A DNA stretch of 64,000 bases from Comamonadaceae bacterium PBBC1. Its GTDB lineage: Bacteria > Pseudomonadota > Gammaproteobacteria > Burkholderiales > Burkholderiaceae_C. The translations under genes and the position numbers were made by a program. Of the stretch, positions 35,352 to 44,456 are shown in pieces; the first letter of the stretch is position 1, and the number at the start of each line of letters is the position of its first letter. The DNA lies in contig NKIP01000008.1 in assembly GCA_002256145.1 (NCBI GenBank), positions 105,502 to 169,501 of the forward strand. The letters run 5' to 3'. The notes beneath the pieces are model-generated. The model made no database searches. It saw only the letters and a list, made by a program, of their open reading frames with translations, and had not been told where the DNA came from.

Positions 35352-35365
35352 TTGACGCGGATCAA
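35352..35365. promoter_or_regulatory. Fnr-type box before the YeeE copy 1 gene
   Basis: TTGAC-GCGG-ATCAA, one base from the perfect dyad, 65-78 bases upstream of ATG 35287 and just beyond the operator-like repeat. Confidence 0.55.
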
Positions 35366-35369
35366 GCGT

Positions 35370-36434
35370 TCAGATCTGCCAGCCCATGCTGCGGTGAATG
35401 CGCCAGGACAGGCCCGCCCCCAGCCAAATGGCGATCAAGGTCAGCCAAGCCGTCAGCGAGAACAGCGAGCCACCGGTCATGCCCGCACCCACGGTGCAGC
35501 CCCCGGCCAGCACGGCACCAAAGCCCATGAGCACCGCGCCCGTCAGGTAGTGCCCCAGTTTGTTTTCGGTCTTGAAGCCCTCGAACTTGAAGTCTCCGCC
35601 CACCAGCGCACCGAGCAAAGAACCCACAAAAGTGGCGGGCAACAAGCCTGCATCAAAGCCCCAACTCGGCGATGTGCTGCTGGACAGCGCCCGCATCAGC
35701 ATTTCGGCCGAGGCACTGCTGAAACTCAGGCCCTGAATTTGGACGGCCTCAAACGACTGCGAAGCTATGGCCTGTGTCAGGCCCCAGCCCAAAGCAATGC
35801 TCAAACCGACCACGATCGCCCCCAGAGCCAGGCCCCAACGGCGCTGGTGGGTTTTGAAGAAGAAGTACAAACCGACCGCCAAGGCCAGCAAAGCCAGCAC
35901 CATGCCACCTTGTGGGCCCAAGCCCGAGATGTGCAGCAAATCACGCGAAGGTCCGCCGTTGATGGGCCACCAGTTGGCCAGGGCTTGGCGAGCCGGGGCT
36001 AGCCAGCCCGCGATGCTGGCCTGCACGGTGACCGCAAACACCAAGCCCGAGAGCAGGGCGCGCAAATTGCCGTTGGCCGACAAAATCAGCAAACGGCTGG
36101 CACAACCTCGCGTCAAGATCATGCCGGCACCAAACAACAGGCCACCCAAAACGGCCCCCGAAATGCTGCCCACCGGACCGATGTAGCGCGAGGCCGAAGG
36201 TTTGAGCCAGCCCATCAAGACCAGCGCCTGTACGCCCACCAGGCAGGCCCCAAAAGCCAGCCACCACACGCTGAAACGGTCGCCTGCGCGCCCTTCACAG
36301 CACTCCACCACCGCTGCACGGGCGCAAAAACGGGTGCGCTGAGCAGCCAGGCCAAAGATAAAACCGACCAAAGCACCGGCCATGGCCAGCACAGTTGAAT
36401 CGCCCCAGGTTTCGAGCAAGCTTGCGAGATTCAT
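35370..36434 (-). CDS. YeeE/YedE-family membrane transporter, copy 2
   Basis: 354 residues from ATG 36434 (a TTG four codons upstream is possible). It has the same layout as the next gene: QRTRFCARAAVVECCEG, TRGCASRLLILSANGN and GGCTVGAGMTGG hold the conserved cysteines. It is divergent from a thioredoxin-like gene with ~100 bases between, an AT-rich stretch containing CTTATATA. Two full-length tandem paralogues suggest different substrates or affinities, but this cannot be read from sequence. Confidence 0.88.
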   Translation of the reverse strand: MNLASLLETWGDSTVLAMAGALVGFIFGLAAQRTRFCARAAVVECCEGRAGDRFSVWWLAFGACLVGVQALVLMGWLKPSASRYIGPVGSISGAVLGGLLFGAGMILTRGCASRLLILSANGNLRALLSGLVFAVTVQASIAGWLAPARQALANWWPINGGPSRDLLHISGLGPQGGMVLALLALAVGLYFFFKTHQRRWGLALGAIVVGLSIALGWGLTQAIASQSFEAVQIQGLSFSSASAEMLMRALSSSTSPSWGFDAGLLPATFVGSLLGALVGGDFKFEGFKTENKLGHYLTGAVLMGFGAVLAGGCTVGAGMTGGSLFSLTAWLTLIAIWLGAGLSWRIHRSMGWQI

Positions 36435-36537
36435 GGATGAGTCCAATAATTCACTGGTTTCTTATATAAAAGGGCAATGCGTGTACAGTTGGATTCAACG
36501 CAACGCAAAACCCGATATTGTCCACTGTTCGAAATTC

Positions 36538-37047
36538 ATGGCCTCTCATTCAAGCTCAATTTCCTTGTCCGCACCGCATCGCCGAGATTGGATTTTGCAA
36601 GTGGGTGCTTTCTTGGCCGTGCTGCCTGCGATGGCGCAAGTGACGGCAGCCAAAGGTGGTGCTGCCACCTTGCCCGCGGCCCAATCGCTGCCCGACGAGC
36701 TGGCACAAGCCCTCAAAAACAAGCAGCCCCTGATCGTCATGGTCAGCTTGGAGGGTTGCGTGTTTTGTCGCCAAGCCCGGCAAAGCCACCTCTCGCCCAT
36801 GCACCGTGCAGGCACTGTCATCGTGCAGATGGACATGCGCAACAACCAACCTGTGCTCGACTTTGCGGGCAAGCTGACCACGCATGACGAACTGATCCGG
36901 CGGTGGAAAGTTTCCATCACGCCCACTTTGTTGTTTTTTGGGCCCGGCGGCAAAGAAGTGGCCGAGCGCATGGAAGGGGCTTATTTGCCCGACTTTTACG
37001 GCCCTTATTTGGAAGAGCGGATCGCGCAAGGGCGCAAGGCCCTGTAA
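36538..37047 (+). CDS. Exported thioredoxin-fold protein (SoxW-like)
   Basis: 169 residues from ATG 36538. A hydrophobic export signal (WILQVGAFLAVLPAMAQV) is followed by a thioredoxin-like domain: PLIVMVSLEGCVFCRQARQS with the C-x-x-C active site, and KVSITPTLLFFGPGGKEV with the cis-proline. Such proteins keep periplasmic sulfur-binding cysteines reduced; SoxW does so for SoxYZ, but no soxYZ is in this window. It is followed by the Crp/Fnr regulator in the same direction, 47 bases downstream. Confidence 0.85.
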   Translation: MASHSSSISLSAPHRRDWILQVGAFLAVLPAMAQVTAAKGGAATLPAAQSLPDELAQALKNKQPLIVMVSLEGCVFCRQARQSHLSPMHRAGTVIVQMDMRNNQPVLDFAGKLTTHDELIRRWKVSITPTLLFFGPGGKEVAERMEGAYLPDFYGPYLEERIAQGRKAL

Positions 37048-37094
37048 AGCCGTGGTGTCAGCTGGTGACCCGGTCCGCGTGCTAAATTCAAAGC

Positions 37095-37796
37095 ATGATT
37101 CCCATCAAGATTGACTCGGCCTGGAAAGGCACCTCGGACTGCCGTAACTGCGGCATCCGCGACATGGTGCTGTTTGCTGACCTGAACGAACAGGACTTTG
37201 GCGAAATCCACACCCCCATCGACGACATGGTGTTCGCGGCAGATGCCCCTCTGTACACCGAAGGACAAACCGCCGTGGGTGTGTTCACGCTGCGCAAAGG
37301 CATGGTCAAACTGGTGCGGGCCACTGCCGACGGCCGCGAACGCATCGTGCGCGTGCTGCGCCCCGGTGACGTGATTGGCCTTGAAGCCCTCGCCACCGCC
37401 CGCTACGACAGCGAGGCCATCGCCTTGGTCGAAGCCCAGGTTTGCCGCATTCCCTTGTCGGTGCTGCACCACCTGTCAGGCAACTCGCCACGCCTGCACA
37501 AACGCCTGATGCAAAAGTGGCAACAAGCCCTGAAAGACGCCGACGACTGGCTGGCTGACCTGAACTTTGGATCGGCCCGCCAACGTGTAGCTGCCCTGGC
37601 CCTGAAAATGCGCGACCCCGACCAACCCGGCATCACCTCGTTTTTTGCGCGAGACGACATGGGCGCCATGCTCGACATCAAACTCGAAACCGTCAGCCGC
37701 GAAATCAGCAGCCTGGTGCGTGACGGGGCGCTAAAGCCCTGTGACAAACAGGGCAGGCGTTATGAAATTGCCAATGAGGCTTTGTTGATGCGTTGA
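37095..37796 (+). CDS. Crp/Fnr-family transcriptional regulator
   Basis: 233 residues. A cyclic-nucleotide-binding-like beta barrel (about 35-125) is followed by a winged helix with the recognition helix LETVSREISSL. Its E--SR pattern matches Fnr proteins that read TTGAT. Cysteines are C16 and C19 (DCRNCGIRD) and C117; the third N-terminal cysteine of Fnr's four-cysteine cluster is absent, so a standard 4Fe-4S sensor is doubtful. Fnr-type boxes lie before four sulfur transcription units here, making it their probable regulator. It ends before a bidirectional terminator. Confidence 0.9.
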   Translation: MIPIKIDSAWKGTSDCRNCGIRDMVLFADLNEQDFGEIHTPIDDMVFAADAPLYTEGQTAVGVFTLRKGMVKLVRATADGRERIVRVLRPGDVIGLEALATARYDSEAIALVEAQVCRIPLSVLHHLSGNSPRLHKRLMQKWQQALKDADDWLADLNFGSARQRVAALALKMRDPDQPGITSFFARDDMGAMLDIKLETVSREISSLVRDGALKPCDKQGRRYEIANEALLMR

Positions 37797-37846
37797 GCCA
37801 GCGCAGCGGTCGCGCTGACCGCCCTGCAAGCACCGCGACACCCCAC

Positions 37847-37878
37847 AAAAAGCCCACGCCCAAAGCAGTGGGCTTTTT
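37847..37878. terminator. Bidirectional Rho-independent terminator
   Basis: AAAAAGCCCAC, ten bases, GTGGGCTTTTT. It lies between the convergent Crp/Fnr and rhodanese genes and carries A- and T-runs for both directions. Confidence 0.9.
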
Positions 37879-37911
37879 GTTGTGCGGGCGCTCAAAGCCA
37901 GCCGAGTCAGC

Positions 37912-38490
37912 TCAGAACTCGTCTTTGACGCTGGTCAGGCCCAGCGCGTCCCAGTCCAGCATGCCGCCACGGTAGTAATAAATCTTGTCCGCTGGAAAGC
38001 CATCGCGAGTCATGGCTTTGATGGCCATGGGGCTTTGGGGGCAGACGGGGCCATTGCAAAAGGCGTAGATCTTTTTGGCCGATTCGCAGTTCCACTGGCT
38101 GCCATTTTTCTTGCAGCCCAACTCGTTCATGCGGGCCGCCACTTCGGTGTAGGGGATGCCGACCGAGCCAGGAATGGTGCCTTTGACGCGGTCGTTGGTG
38201 TCGCGCATGTCCAGCACGATGGCGTTGCGGTCGCTCAGGGCTTCGAGGATTTCAATCTCGCCCACGGGGTGCACGCCGGGCACAGGCACCAGGGGCTGCA
38301 AGTTGCCGCCATTTTTGGCGCAAGTGGTCATGGTGCGGGTGATGGTGACGGGGCCTTTGGCGGTCTGGACCACGACCGATTTTTGGGTGTCGATGATGTT
38401 CAAAGGGGTGCCCACGGCGATGGTGGCGGCTTGACCAAAGGCCAGGCCCGAGAGGCTGATGCCCAAAATCCAGGCAGCGATGTTTTTCAT
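37912..38490 (-). CDS. Exported rhodanese-domain protein
   Basis: 192 residues with a signal peptide (MKNIAAWILGISLSGLAFGQA). The rhodanese domain occupies about residues 75-190: AIVLDMRDTNDRVKGTIPGS and the active loop FCNGPVCPQSP, then KIYYYRGGMLDWDALGL. The loop has two cysteines (C-x4-C) instead of the usual one, and further cysteines precede it (LGCKKNG...WNCESAK), so a disulfide or polysulfide mode is possible. An Fnr-type box sits about 80 bases upstream. It would transfer or hold sulfane sulfur in the periplasm. Confidence 0.88.
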   Translation of the reverse strand: MKNIAAWILGISLSGLAFGQAATIAVGTPLNIIDTQKSVVVQTAKGPVTITRTMTTCAKNGGNLQPLVPVPGVHPVGEIEILEALSDRNAIVLDMRDTNDRVKGTIPGSVGIPYTEVAARMNELGCKKNGSQWNCESAKKIYAFCNGPVCPQSPMAIKAMTRDGFPADKIYYYRGGMLDWDALGLTSVKDEF

Positions 38491-38570
38491 GGGATGTCTT
38501 CCGAGATTGAAATGCGGGGTTCAACGCCCCGTGCGGAAGCCGGATTCTAAAAACGCTGCTCTGATTTGGC

Positions 38571-38584
38571 TTGATTCAAATCAA
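38571..38584. promoter_or_regulatory. Fnr/Anr-type box before the exported rhodanese gene
   Basis: TTGAT-TCAA-ATCAA, a perfect dyad identical over 14 bases to the one before fccAB1. It lies 81-94 bases upstream of the rhodanese ATG (minus strand). The 340-base stretch 38491-38834 otherwise holds only a doubtful small frame. Confidence 0.7.
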
Positions 38585-38631
38585 TTGGTGCATTTTTCCA
38601 CTGTGGCACCGGTGGGTTTTGTGCTCTGCGC

Positions 38632-38829
38632 TCAGTGGTGTGATCCGCAGCGGGATGACATTTGGGTCAGCTTGCGGGCCAAAATTCGCCGGACAAGGGT
38701 CAGGGGCAAGTTCCTCAAGCGCGTGGGCAATACACCCGCCCATCGGATGGAAAAAGCGGTGGCCCAACGGGTCCATGGGCGCAGCCAAGCCGTGGCTTGG
38801 AGGAACTCTTTTTGTTGTTGGCTGTTCAT
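38632..38829 (-). CDS. Possible small basic protein
   Basis: 65 residues, MNSQQQKEFLQATAWLRPWT onward, rich in Arg and Trp and without a recognised domain. The ATG lies five bases after the stop of the upstream rhodanese gene on the same strand, so it could be the last gene of the thioesterase-rhodanese operon. The ribosome-binding site is poor and there is no homology I know. It may equally be non-coding. Confidence 0.3.
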   Translation of the reverse strand: MNSQQQKEFLQATAWLRPWTRWATAFSIRWAGVLPTRLRNLPLTLVRRILARKLTQMSSRCGSHH

Positions 38830-38834
38830 GAATA

Positions 38835-39182
38835 TCAGCCCAGAAAATTGCGCCATGCACCAATGTTGTAAACCCGTGGGTAGCCGTTTTTCTTCAACAT
38901 CAACTTGGCCATGCCACTGCGGGTGCCGCTGGCACAGCCGACCACCACGGGCGCAGATTTGGGCAGGCTGGCCAAATGCTGGCCCAATTCGTTGAGGGGA
39001 ATGTTGCGCGTGCCGGGGGCATTGCCAGAGGCGAATTCGGCTTCTGAGCGCACATCCAAAAGGATGGCACCTTCACTTTTGAGTTGGGGCAGCAAAGCCT
39101 TGACGCGCCGGGCATTCCACCACTTGTAGCCCAACCACAGGGCCAAGGCCATCATGGGCCAATAGTCTTGAATGAATTTCAT
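38835..39182 (-). CDS. Membrane-anchored rhodanese-domain protein
   Basis: 115 residues. An N-terminal membrane segment (YWPMMALALWLGYKWW) is followed by a single rhodanese domain: AILLDVRSEAEFASGNAPGT then RNIPLNELGQHL, and the active loop VVGCASGTRSGMAK. The start overlaps the stop of the thioesterase gene by ATGA. It would bind sulfane sulfur at the membrane, close to the sulfide:quinone reductase encoded divergently. Confidence 0.9.
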   Translation of the reverse strand: MKFIQDYWPMMALALWLGYKWWNARRVKALLPQLKSEGAILLDVRSEAEFASGNAPGTRNIPLNELGQHLASLPKSAPVVVGCASGTRSGMAKLMLKKNGYPRVYNIGAWRNFLG

Positions 39183-39664
39183 GGGGCTTCTTTCTGGGTT
39201 GGGTTTTGGCCAAAACTTTCGGGCATTTGCACCGCCACCACTTCGCCGCGTGCGGTGGCCACGCCTGCGGCATAAACGGTGGTCTCCACCACCACCTTGC
39301 GGCCTTTGATTTCCTTGACACGACCCCGAATGACCATCGCGCTGTCCAGCGGTGTGGGCTTGAGGTAGTCCACATGCAAAGAACCCGTGACAAAGCGAAA
39401 TGCGGGCAACGAGTCCATGTCACGACCTTCTTGTCGGTACATGGCGGCAGCGGCCGTACCAGTGCTGTGGCAATCAATCAGCGAGGCAATCAGGCCGCCG
39501 TAGGCAAAGCCTGGAACAGAGGTGTGGTAAGGCTCAGGCTGAAAGTGCGTGACGGTCTCGTCGCCATCCCACACGGTTTTGATCTGGTGGCCGTGCGTGT
39601 TCAGGTGTCCGCATCCGTAGCAGTGTGCAACGTTTTCGGGGTAATGGTCTTCAAATGCATCCAT
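39179..39664 (-). CDS. PaaI-type hotdog thioesterase
   Basis: 161 residues from ATG 39664. The hotdog fold shows in VPGFAYGGLIASLIDCHSTG and LHVDYLKPTPLDSAMVIRGR. A C-x2-C motif near the start (HCYGCGHLNTHG) is typical of a PaaI-like subgroup found beside sulfur genes. The frame opens upstream but the added residues are not family-like. It is the first gene of a minus-strand operon with a rhodanese and divergent from the sulfide:quinone reductase gene; the 8-6-8 dyad lies in the shared gap. The acyl-CoA substrate is unknown. Confidence 0.85.
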   Translation of the reverse strand: MDAFEDHYPENVAHCYGCGHLNTHGHQIKTVWDGDETVTHFQPEPYHTSVPGFAYGGLIASLIDCHSTGTAAAAMYRQEGRDMDSLPAFRFVTGSLHVDYLKPTPLDSAMVIRGRVKEIKGRKVVVETTVYAAGVATARGEVVAVQMPESFGQNPTQKEAP

Positions 39665-39760
39665 CGTAGGTCTCCAGGTGAAAGTCACGGGGCAGTTGTG
39701 ATGTGTTTGTTGTGCGTTGAGTACGCGCCAACAGCTCTTGAAATGGCCGCGCAGGGCATA

Positions 39761-39782
39761 AATATAAGTGATTGTGGATATT
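39761..39782. promoter_or_regulatory. 8-6-8 operator-like dyad between thioesterase and sqr genes
   Basis: AATATAAG, six bases (TGATTG), TGGATATT. The six-base spacer is identical to that of the perfect site at 35301-35322. It sits between divergent genes and could control both. Confidence 0.65.
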
Positions 39783-39837
39783 CTGTTTGGGCACTGAGAT
39801 TGCATAGGCTGAAGCAGGGAAAACGCGAGGTCGGTTA

Positions 39838-39851
39838 TTGACCTGCATCAA
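39838..39851. promoter_or_regulatory. Fnr-type box before sqr
   Basis: TTGAC-CTGC-ATCAA, one base off the perfect dyad, 53-66 bases upstream of the sqr start codon. Confidence 0.55.
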
Positions 39852-39903
39852 CGCAATGGTGCGTTTATGGCTGATGATCAAGAAACTTTTAAAGGAGACA
39901 GAC

Positions 39904-41185
<1,282 letters not shown>

Positions 41186-41226
41186 TGCATGCCGGGCGCA
41201 GTCATGCTGTGCCCGGATGGCCTGTC

Positions 41227-42156
41227 TCAGATTGACAAGTGCTGGCCGAATTGCTCGGCCAGTTGCCGCTCTCCCTGCTCCAGCATGAAATAGCGAAACG
41301 CTTCTGCGGCTGGCGAGAGCATTTTGGATTGGGTGTGCACCACGTTCCAGGCGCGGACCACCGGGGCACCGTCCACATCGAGCATCGCAATGAGTCCTTG
41401 GCTGATCTCCAATCCAATGGTGTGCAAGGAAACAAAGCCCAGTCCGAGGCCTGCCATGACGGCTTGTTTGAGTGTTTCGTTGCTCTGCAACTGCATTTGC
41501 AGACGTGGCTCTACACGGGCTTCGGCAAAGAATTTTTCCATGGCCACCCGCGTGCCTGAGCCGGGTTCTCGCACGATGAAGTCGTAAGGGCGCAAATCTT
41601 CCACCGTCAGATGGCCGCGCAAACTCAAGAGGTGGCCTGGCGCAGATACAAATACATGGGGATGCGCTGCAAAAGGTTCGGCGCGGGTTTGCAATTCTTT
41701 AGGGGGACGGCCCATCACGGCAATGTCGACGTCGTTGTTTTGCAGCATTTTGACCAGCTGTTCGCGGTTGCCCATGGCCAGTTTGAGCTCTACGCCGGGG
41801 TGTTTGCTGCGGAATTCGGCCAGCATTTTCATCATGAAGTACTTGGCGGTGCTGACCATGCCGATGGTGAGAACGCCTGTTTCTGCGTGTTTAAGCCGTG
41901 CTGCGGCATCTTCTGCATCTTTGATGGTGGCCAAAATCTTGCGGGTATAGACCAGCATGTATTCGCCGCCTGTGGTCAGGCTCACTTGCTTGCCGCGCCG
42001 GTCAAACAAGGGCATGCCCACATGGCCTTCGAGTTCCTTGACCTGCATGGTCACGGCGGGCGGGGTGAGGTGCAGGTTTTCGGCGGCACGCACAAAGCTC
42101 AGGTGACGGGCCACCTCGTTGAACACGCGAAGTTGGCGGAAGGTGGCGTTCTTCAT
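41227..42156 (-). CDS. cbbR: CbbR, LysR-type regulator of CO2 fixation genes
   Basis: 309 residues. The N-terminus NATFRQLRVFNEVARHLSFV continues RAAENLHLTPPAVTMQVKEL, the CbbR form of the LysR winged helix. The effector domain has MGRPPKELQTRAEPFAAHPH and REPGSGTRVAMEKFF. It is divergent from cbbM with ~110 bases between, the standard place for CbbR. The gap and the promoter of the second cbb operon share a sequence block that is likely its target. Effectors in the family are sugar phosphates and NADPH. Confidence 0.95.
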   Translation of the reverse strand: MKNATFRQLRVFNEVARHLSFVRAAENLHLTPPAVTMQVKELEGHVGMPLFDRRGKQVSLTTGGEYMLVYTRKILATIKDAEDAAARLKHAETGVLTIGMVSTAKYFMMKMLAEFRSKHPGVELKLAMGNREQLVKMLQNNDVDIAVMGRPPKELQTRAEPFAAHPHVFVSAPGHLLSLRGHLTVEDLRPYDFIVREPGSGTRVAMEKFFAEARVEPRLQMQLQSNETLKQAVMAGLGLGFVSLHTIGLEISQGLIAMLDVDGAPVVRAWNVVHTQSKMLSPAAEAFRYFMLEQGERQLAEQFGQHLSI

Positions 42157-42167
42157 TCAGTCTTTGC

Positions 42168-42225
42168 TTAATTTAGTTGCGATTAATATTGAATTTACCT
42201 TATTGCAGAAGATTTTTAAAGTCCA
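42168..42225 (+). promoter_or_regulatory. cbbM promoter region with block shared with the second cbb operon
   Basis: The sequence TTAATTTAGTTGC...TTAATATTGAATT and the following TTTTTAAAGT align without gaps, at the same spacing, with 51483-51540 upstream of cbbY. It is AT-rich and holds LysR-type T-N11-A spacings. It probably contains the CbbR site and promoter. Confidence 0.7.
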
Positions 42226-42256
42226 GTCATTGCCTCAACCCACAAATTTGACTGGA
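42222..42256 (+). promoter_or_regulatory. Leader hairpin pairing the cbbM ribosome-binding site
   Basis: TCCAGTCA pairs with TGACTGGA across a 19-base loop. The right arm takes in the GGA of the cbbM Shine-Dalgarno sequence (GGAGA, seven bases before the ATG at 42265), so folding would lower initiation. Confidence 0.5.
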
Positions 42257-42264
42257 GACAGAAA

Positions 42265-43644
42265 ATGGACCAAAGCGCACGTTATGCCGACCTGAGCCTC
42301 ACAGAAGAGGACCTCATCAAAGGCGGTCGCCACATTCTGGTGGCCTACAAAATGAAGCCCAAAGCCGGTTATGGCTACCTGGAGGCGGCCGCCCACTTTG
42401 CGGCTGAGTCGTCCACCGGCACCAACGTGGAGGTGAGCACCACAGACGACTTCACCAAAGGCCTGGACGCTTTGGTTTACTTCATCGACGAAGCCACCGA
42501 AGACATGCGCATCGCGTACCCGATCGACCTGTTCGACCGCAACGTGACCGATGGCCGCATGATGATGGTGTCGTTCCTGACGCTGGTCATTGGCAACAAC
42601 CAAGGCATGGGCGACATCGAACACGCCAAGATCCACGACTTTTACATGCCCGAGCGGGCCATTCAGTTGTTTGATGGCCCCAGCAAAGACATCTCTGACA
42701 TGTGGCGCATTTTGGGGCGCCCCATCAAGGATGGTGGCTACATTGCCGGCACCATCATCAAGCCCAAGTTGGGTCTGCGTCCCGAGCCGTTTGCCCACGC
42801 GGCTTACCAATTCTGGTTGGGGGGCGACTTCATCAAGAACGACGAACCCCAGGGCAACCAAGTGTTTTCGCCCATGAAGAAGACCATTCCATTGGTCGTC
42901 GACGCGATGAAGCGTGCACAAGACGAAACCGGCCAGGCCAAACTGTTCTCGGCCAACATCACCGCTGACGACCACTATGAAATGTGCGCTCGCGCCGACT
43001 TCATCTTGGAAGCTTTCGGTCCTGACGCCGACAAAGTGGCCTTCTTGGTGGACGGTTACGTGGGTGGCCCCGGCATGATCACCACAGCCCGTCGCCAATA
43101 CCCCAACCAATACCTGCACTACCACCGTGCTGGCCACGGCGCTGTGACCAGCCCCAGCGCCAAGCGTGGCTACACCGCTTTTGTGTTGGCCAAGATGAGC
43201 CGCTTGCAAGGGGCGTCCGGCATCCACGTCGGCACCATGGGCTTTGGCAAGATGGAAGGCGAGAACGACGACAAACTCATCGCCTACATGATCGAGCGCG
43301 ACGAGTGCCAGGGTCCGGTCTACTTCCAAAAGTGGTACGGCATGAAGCCCACCACGCCCATCATCTCGGGCGGCATGAACGCTTTGCGTTTGCCAGGTTT
43401 CTTCCAAAACTTGGGCCACGGTAACGTGATCAACACCTCCGGTGGCGGCTCTTACGGTCACATCGACAGCCCAGCTGCTGGCGCGATTTCTCTGCGTCAG
43501 TCGTATGAGTGCTGGAAGTCGGGTGCTGATCCGATTGAGTTCGCCAAAGAGCACAAAGAGTTCGCCCGTGCGTTCGCTTCGTTCCCCGGCGACGCTGACA
43601 AGCTCTTCCCAGGCTGGCGCGACAAGTTGTCGGCACACAAGTAA
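42265..43644 (+). CDS. cbbM: Ribulose-1,5-bisphosphate carboxylase, form II (CbbM)
   Basis: 459 residues, the form II length. It fixes CO2 on ribulose bisphosphate in the Calvin cycle. The active-site lysines are visible: [13 protein letters not shown], the carbamylated lysine in [16 protein letters not shown], and loop 6 [11 protein letters not shown]. Form II features such as the N-terminal [12 protein letters not shown] are present, and no small-subunit gene follows. Form II enzymes suit high CO2 and low oxygen. It is followed by cbbQ and cbbO and regulated by CbbR. Confidence 0.98.
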   Translation: MDQSARYADLSLTEEDLIKGGRHILVAYKMKPKAGYGYLEAAAHFAAESSTGTNVEVSTTDDFTKGLDALVYFIDEATEDMRIAYPIDLFDRNVTDGRMMMVSFLTLVIGNNQGMGDIEHAKIHDFYMPERAIQLFDGPSKDISDMWRILGRPIKDGGYIAGTIIKPKLGLRPEPFAHAAYQFWLGGDFIKNDEPQGNQVFSPMKKTIPLVVDAMKRAQDETGQAKLFSANITADDHYEMCARADFILEAFGPDADKVAFLVDGYVGGPGMITTARRQYPNQYLHYHRAGHGAVTSPSAKRGYTAFVLAKMSRLQGASGIHVGTMGFGKMEGENDDKLIAYMIERDECQGPVYFQKWYGMKPTTPIISGGMNALRLPGFFQNLGHGNVINTSGGGSYGHIDSPAAGAISLRQSYECWKSGADPIEFAKEHKEFARAFASFPGDADKLFPGWRDKLSAHK

Positions 43645-43676
43645 GTCGAGCCGCACGTCCAAAAACAGGAGCCCCT

Positions 43677-44456
43677 ATGACCAGCGAACCCCTGTATCAC
43701 CCGCAAGGCAATGAGTTGGCTCTGTACGAAGCCGCTTATGCAGCGCGTTTGCCCGTCATGGTCAAGGGCCCCACGGGCTGCGGTAAATCGCGCTTTGTGG
43801 AGCACATGGCTTGGCGCTTGGGCAAGCCACTCATCACGGTGGCTTGCAACGAGGACATGACGGCCTCCGATTTGGTGGGCCGCTATTTGCTCGACAGCCA
43901 GGGCACGCGGTGGGTGGACGGGCCGCTGACACAAGCGGCCCGCATCGGGGCCATTTGTTATTTGGACGAAGTGGTGGAGGCGCGGCAAGACACCACGGTG
44001 GTCATTCATGCGCTGACCGACCACCGCCGCTGTTTGCCTATCGATAAAAAAGCCGAAGTGGTGCAAGCCCACCCCGACTTTCAATTGGTCATTTCGTACA
44101 ACCCCGGCTACCAAAGCGCGATGAAGGATTTGAAGCCTTCGACCAAACAGCGCTTTGTGGCTTTTGATTTTGATTACCCCTTGCCCGATTTGGAAGCTCA
44201 AATCGTGGTGAGTGAAACTGGCATCGACACGGCCACAGCGACGCAGCTGGTGCGTATCGCGGGAACAGCCCGTGCGCTTAAAGGCCACGGCCTGAGTGAA
44301 GGCGTGTCCACACGCTTGCTGGTGTATGCGGCACAGTTGATGCGCCAAGGCGTTGCACCACGCGACGCTTGCCGCATGGCGATGGTTCGCCCCATCACCG
44401 ATGACTTGGACATCCGACAAAGCCTGGACCATGCCATCGATGCCTGCTGGGGCTGA
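43677..44456 (+). CDS. cbbQ: CbbQ, AAA+ RuBisCO activase subunit
   Basis: 259 residues of the MoxR group. Walker A is GPTGCGKSRFVEHMAWRLG, Walker B AICYLDEVVEAR, with ISYNPGYQSAMKDL and a sensor arginine region. With CbbO it removes inhibitory sugar phosphates from RuBisCO using ATP. The ATG lies 32 bases after cbbM with AGGAGC upstream. Its last codons overlap the start of cbbO. Confidence 0.96.
   Translation: MTSEPLYHPQGNELALYEAAYAARLPVMVKGPTGCGKSRFVEHMAWRLGKPLITVACNEDMTASDLVGRYLLDSQGTRWVDGPLTQAARIGAICYLDEVVEARQDTTVVIHALTDHRRCLPIDKKAEVVQAHPDFQLVISYNPGYQSAMKDLKPSTKQRFVAFDFDYPLPDLEAQIVVSETGIDTATATQLVRIAGTARALKGHGLSEGVSTRLLVYAAQLMRQGVAPRDACRMAMVRPITDDLDIRQSLDHAIDACWG

Noticed and set aside
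38459..38995. 178-codon plus-strand frame over the rhodanese region
   Set aside because: Runs antisense through the end of a clear rhodanese gene and is Cys/Arg/Trp-rich in the manner of a shadow frame.
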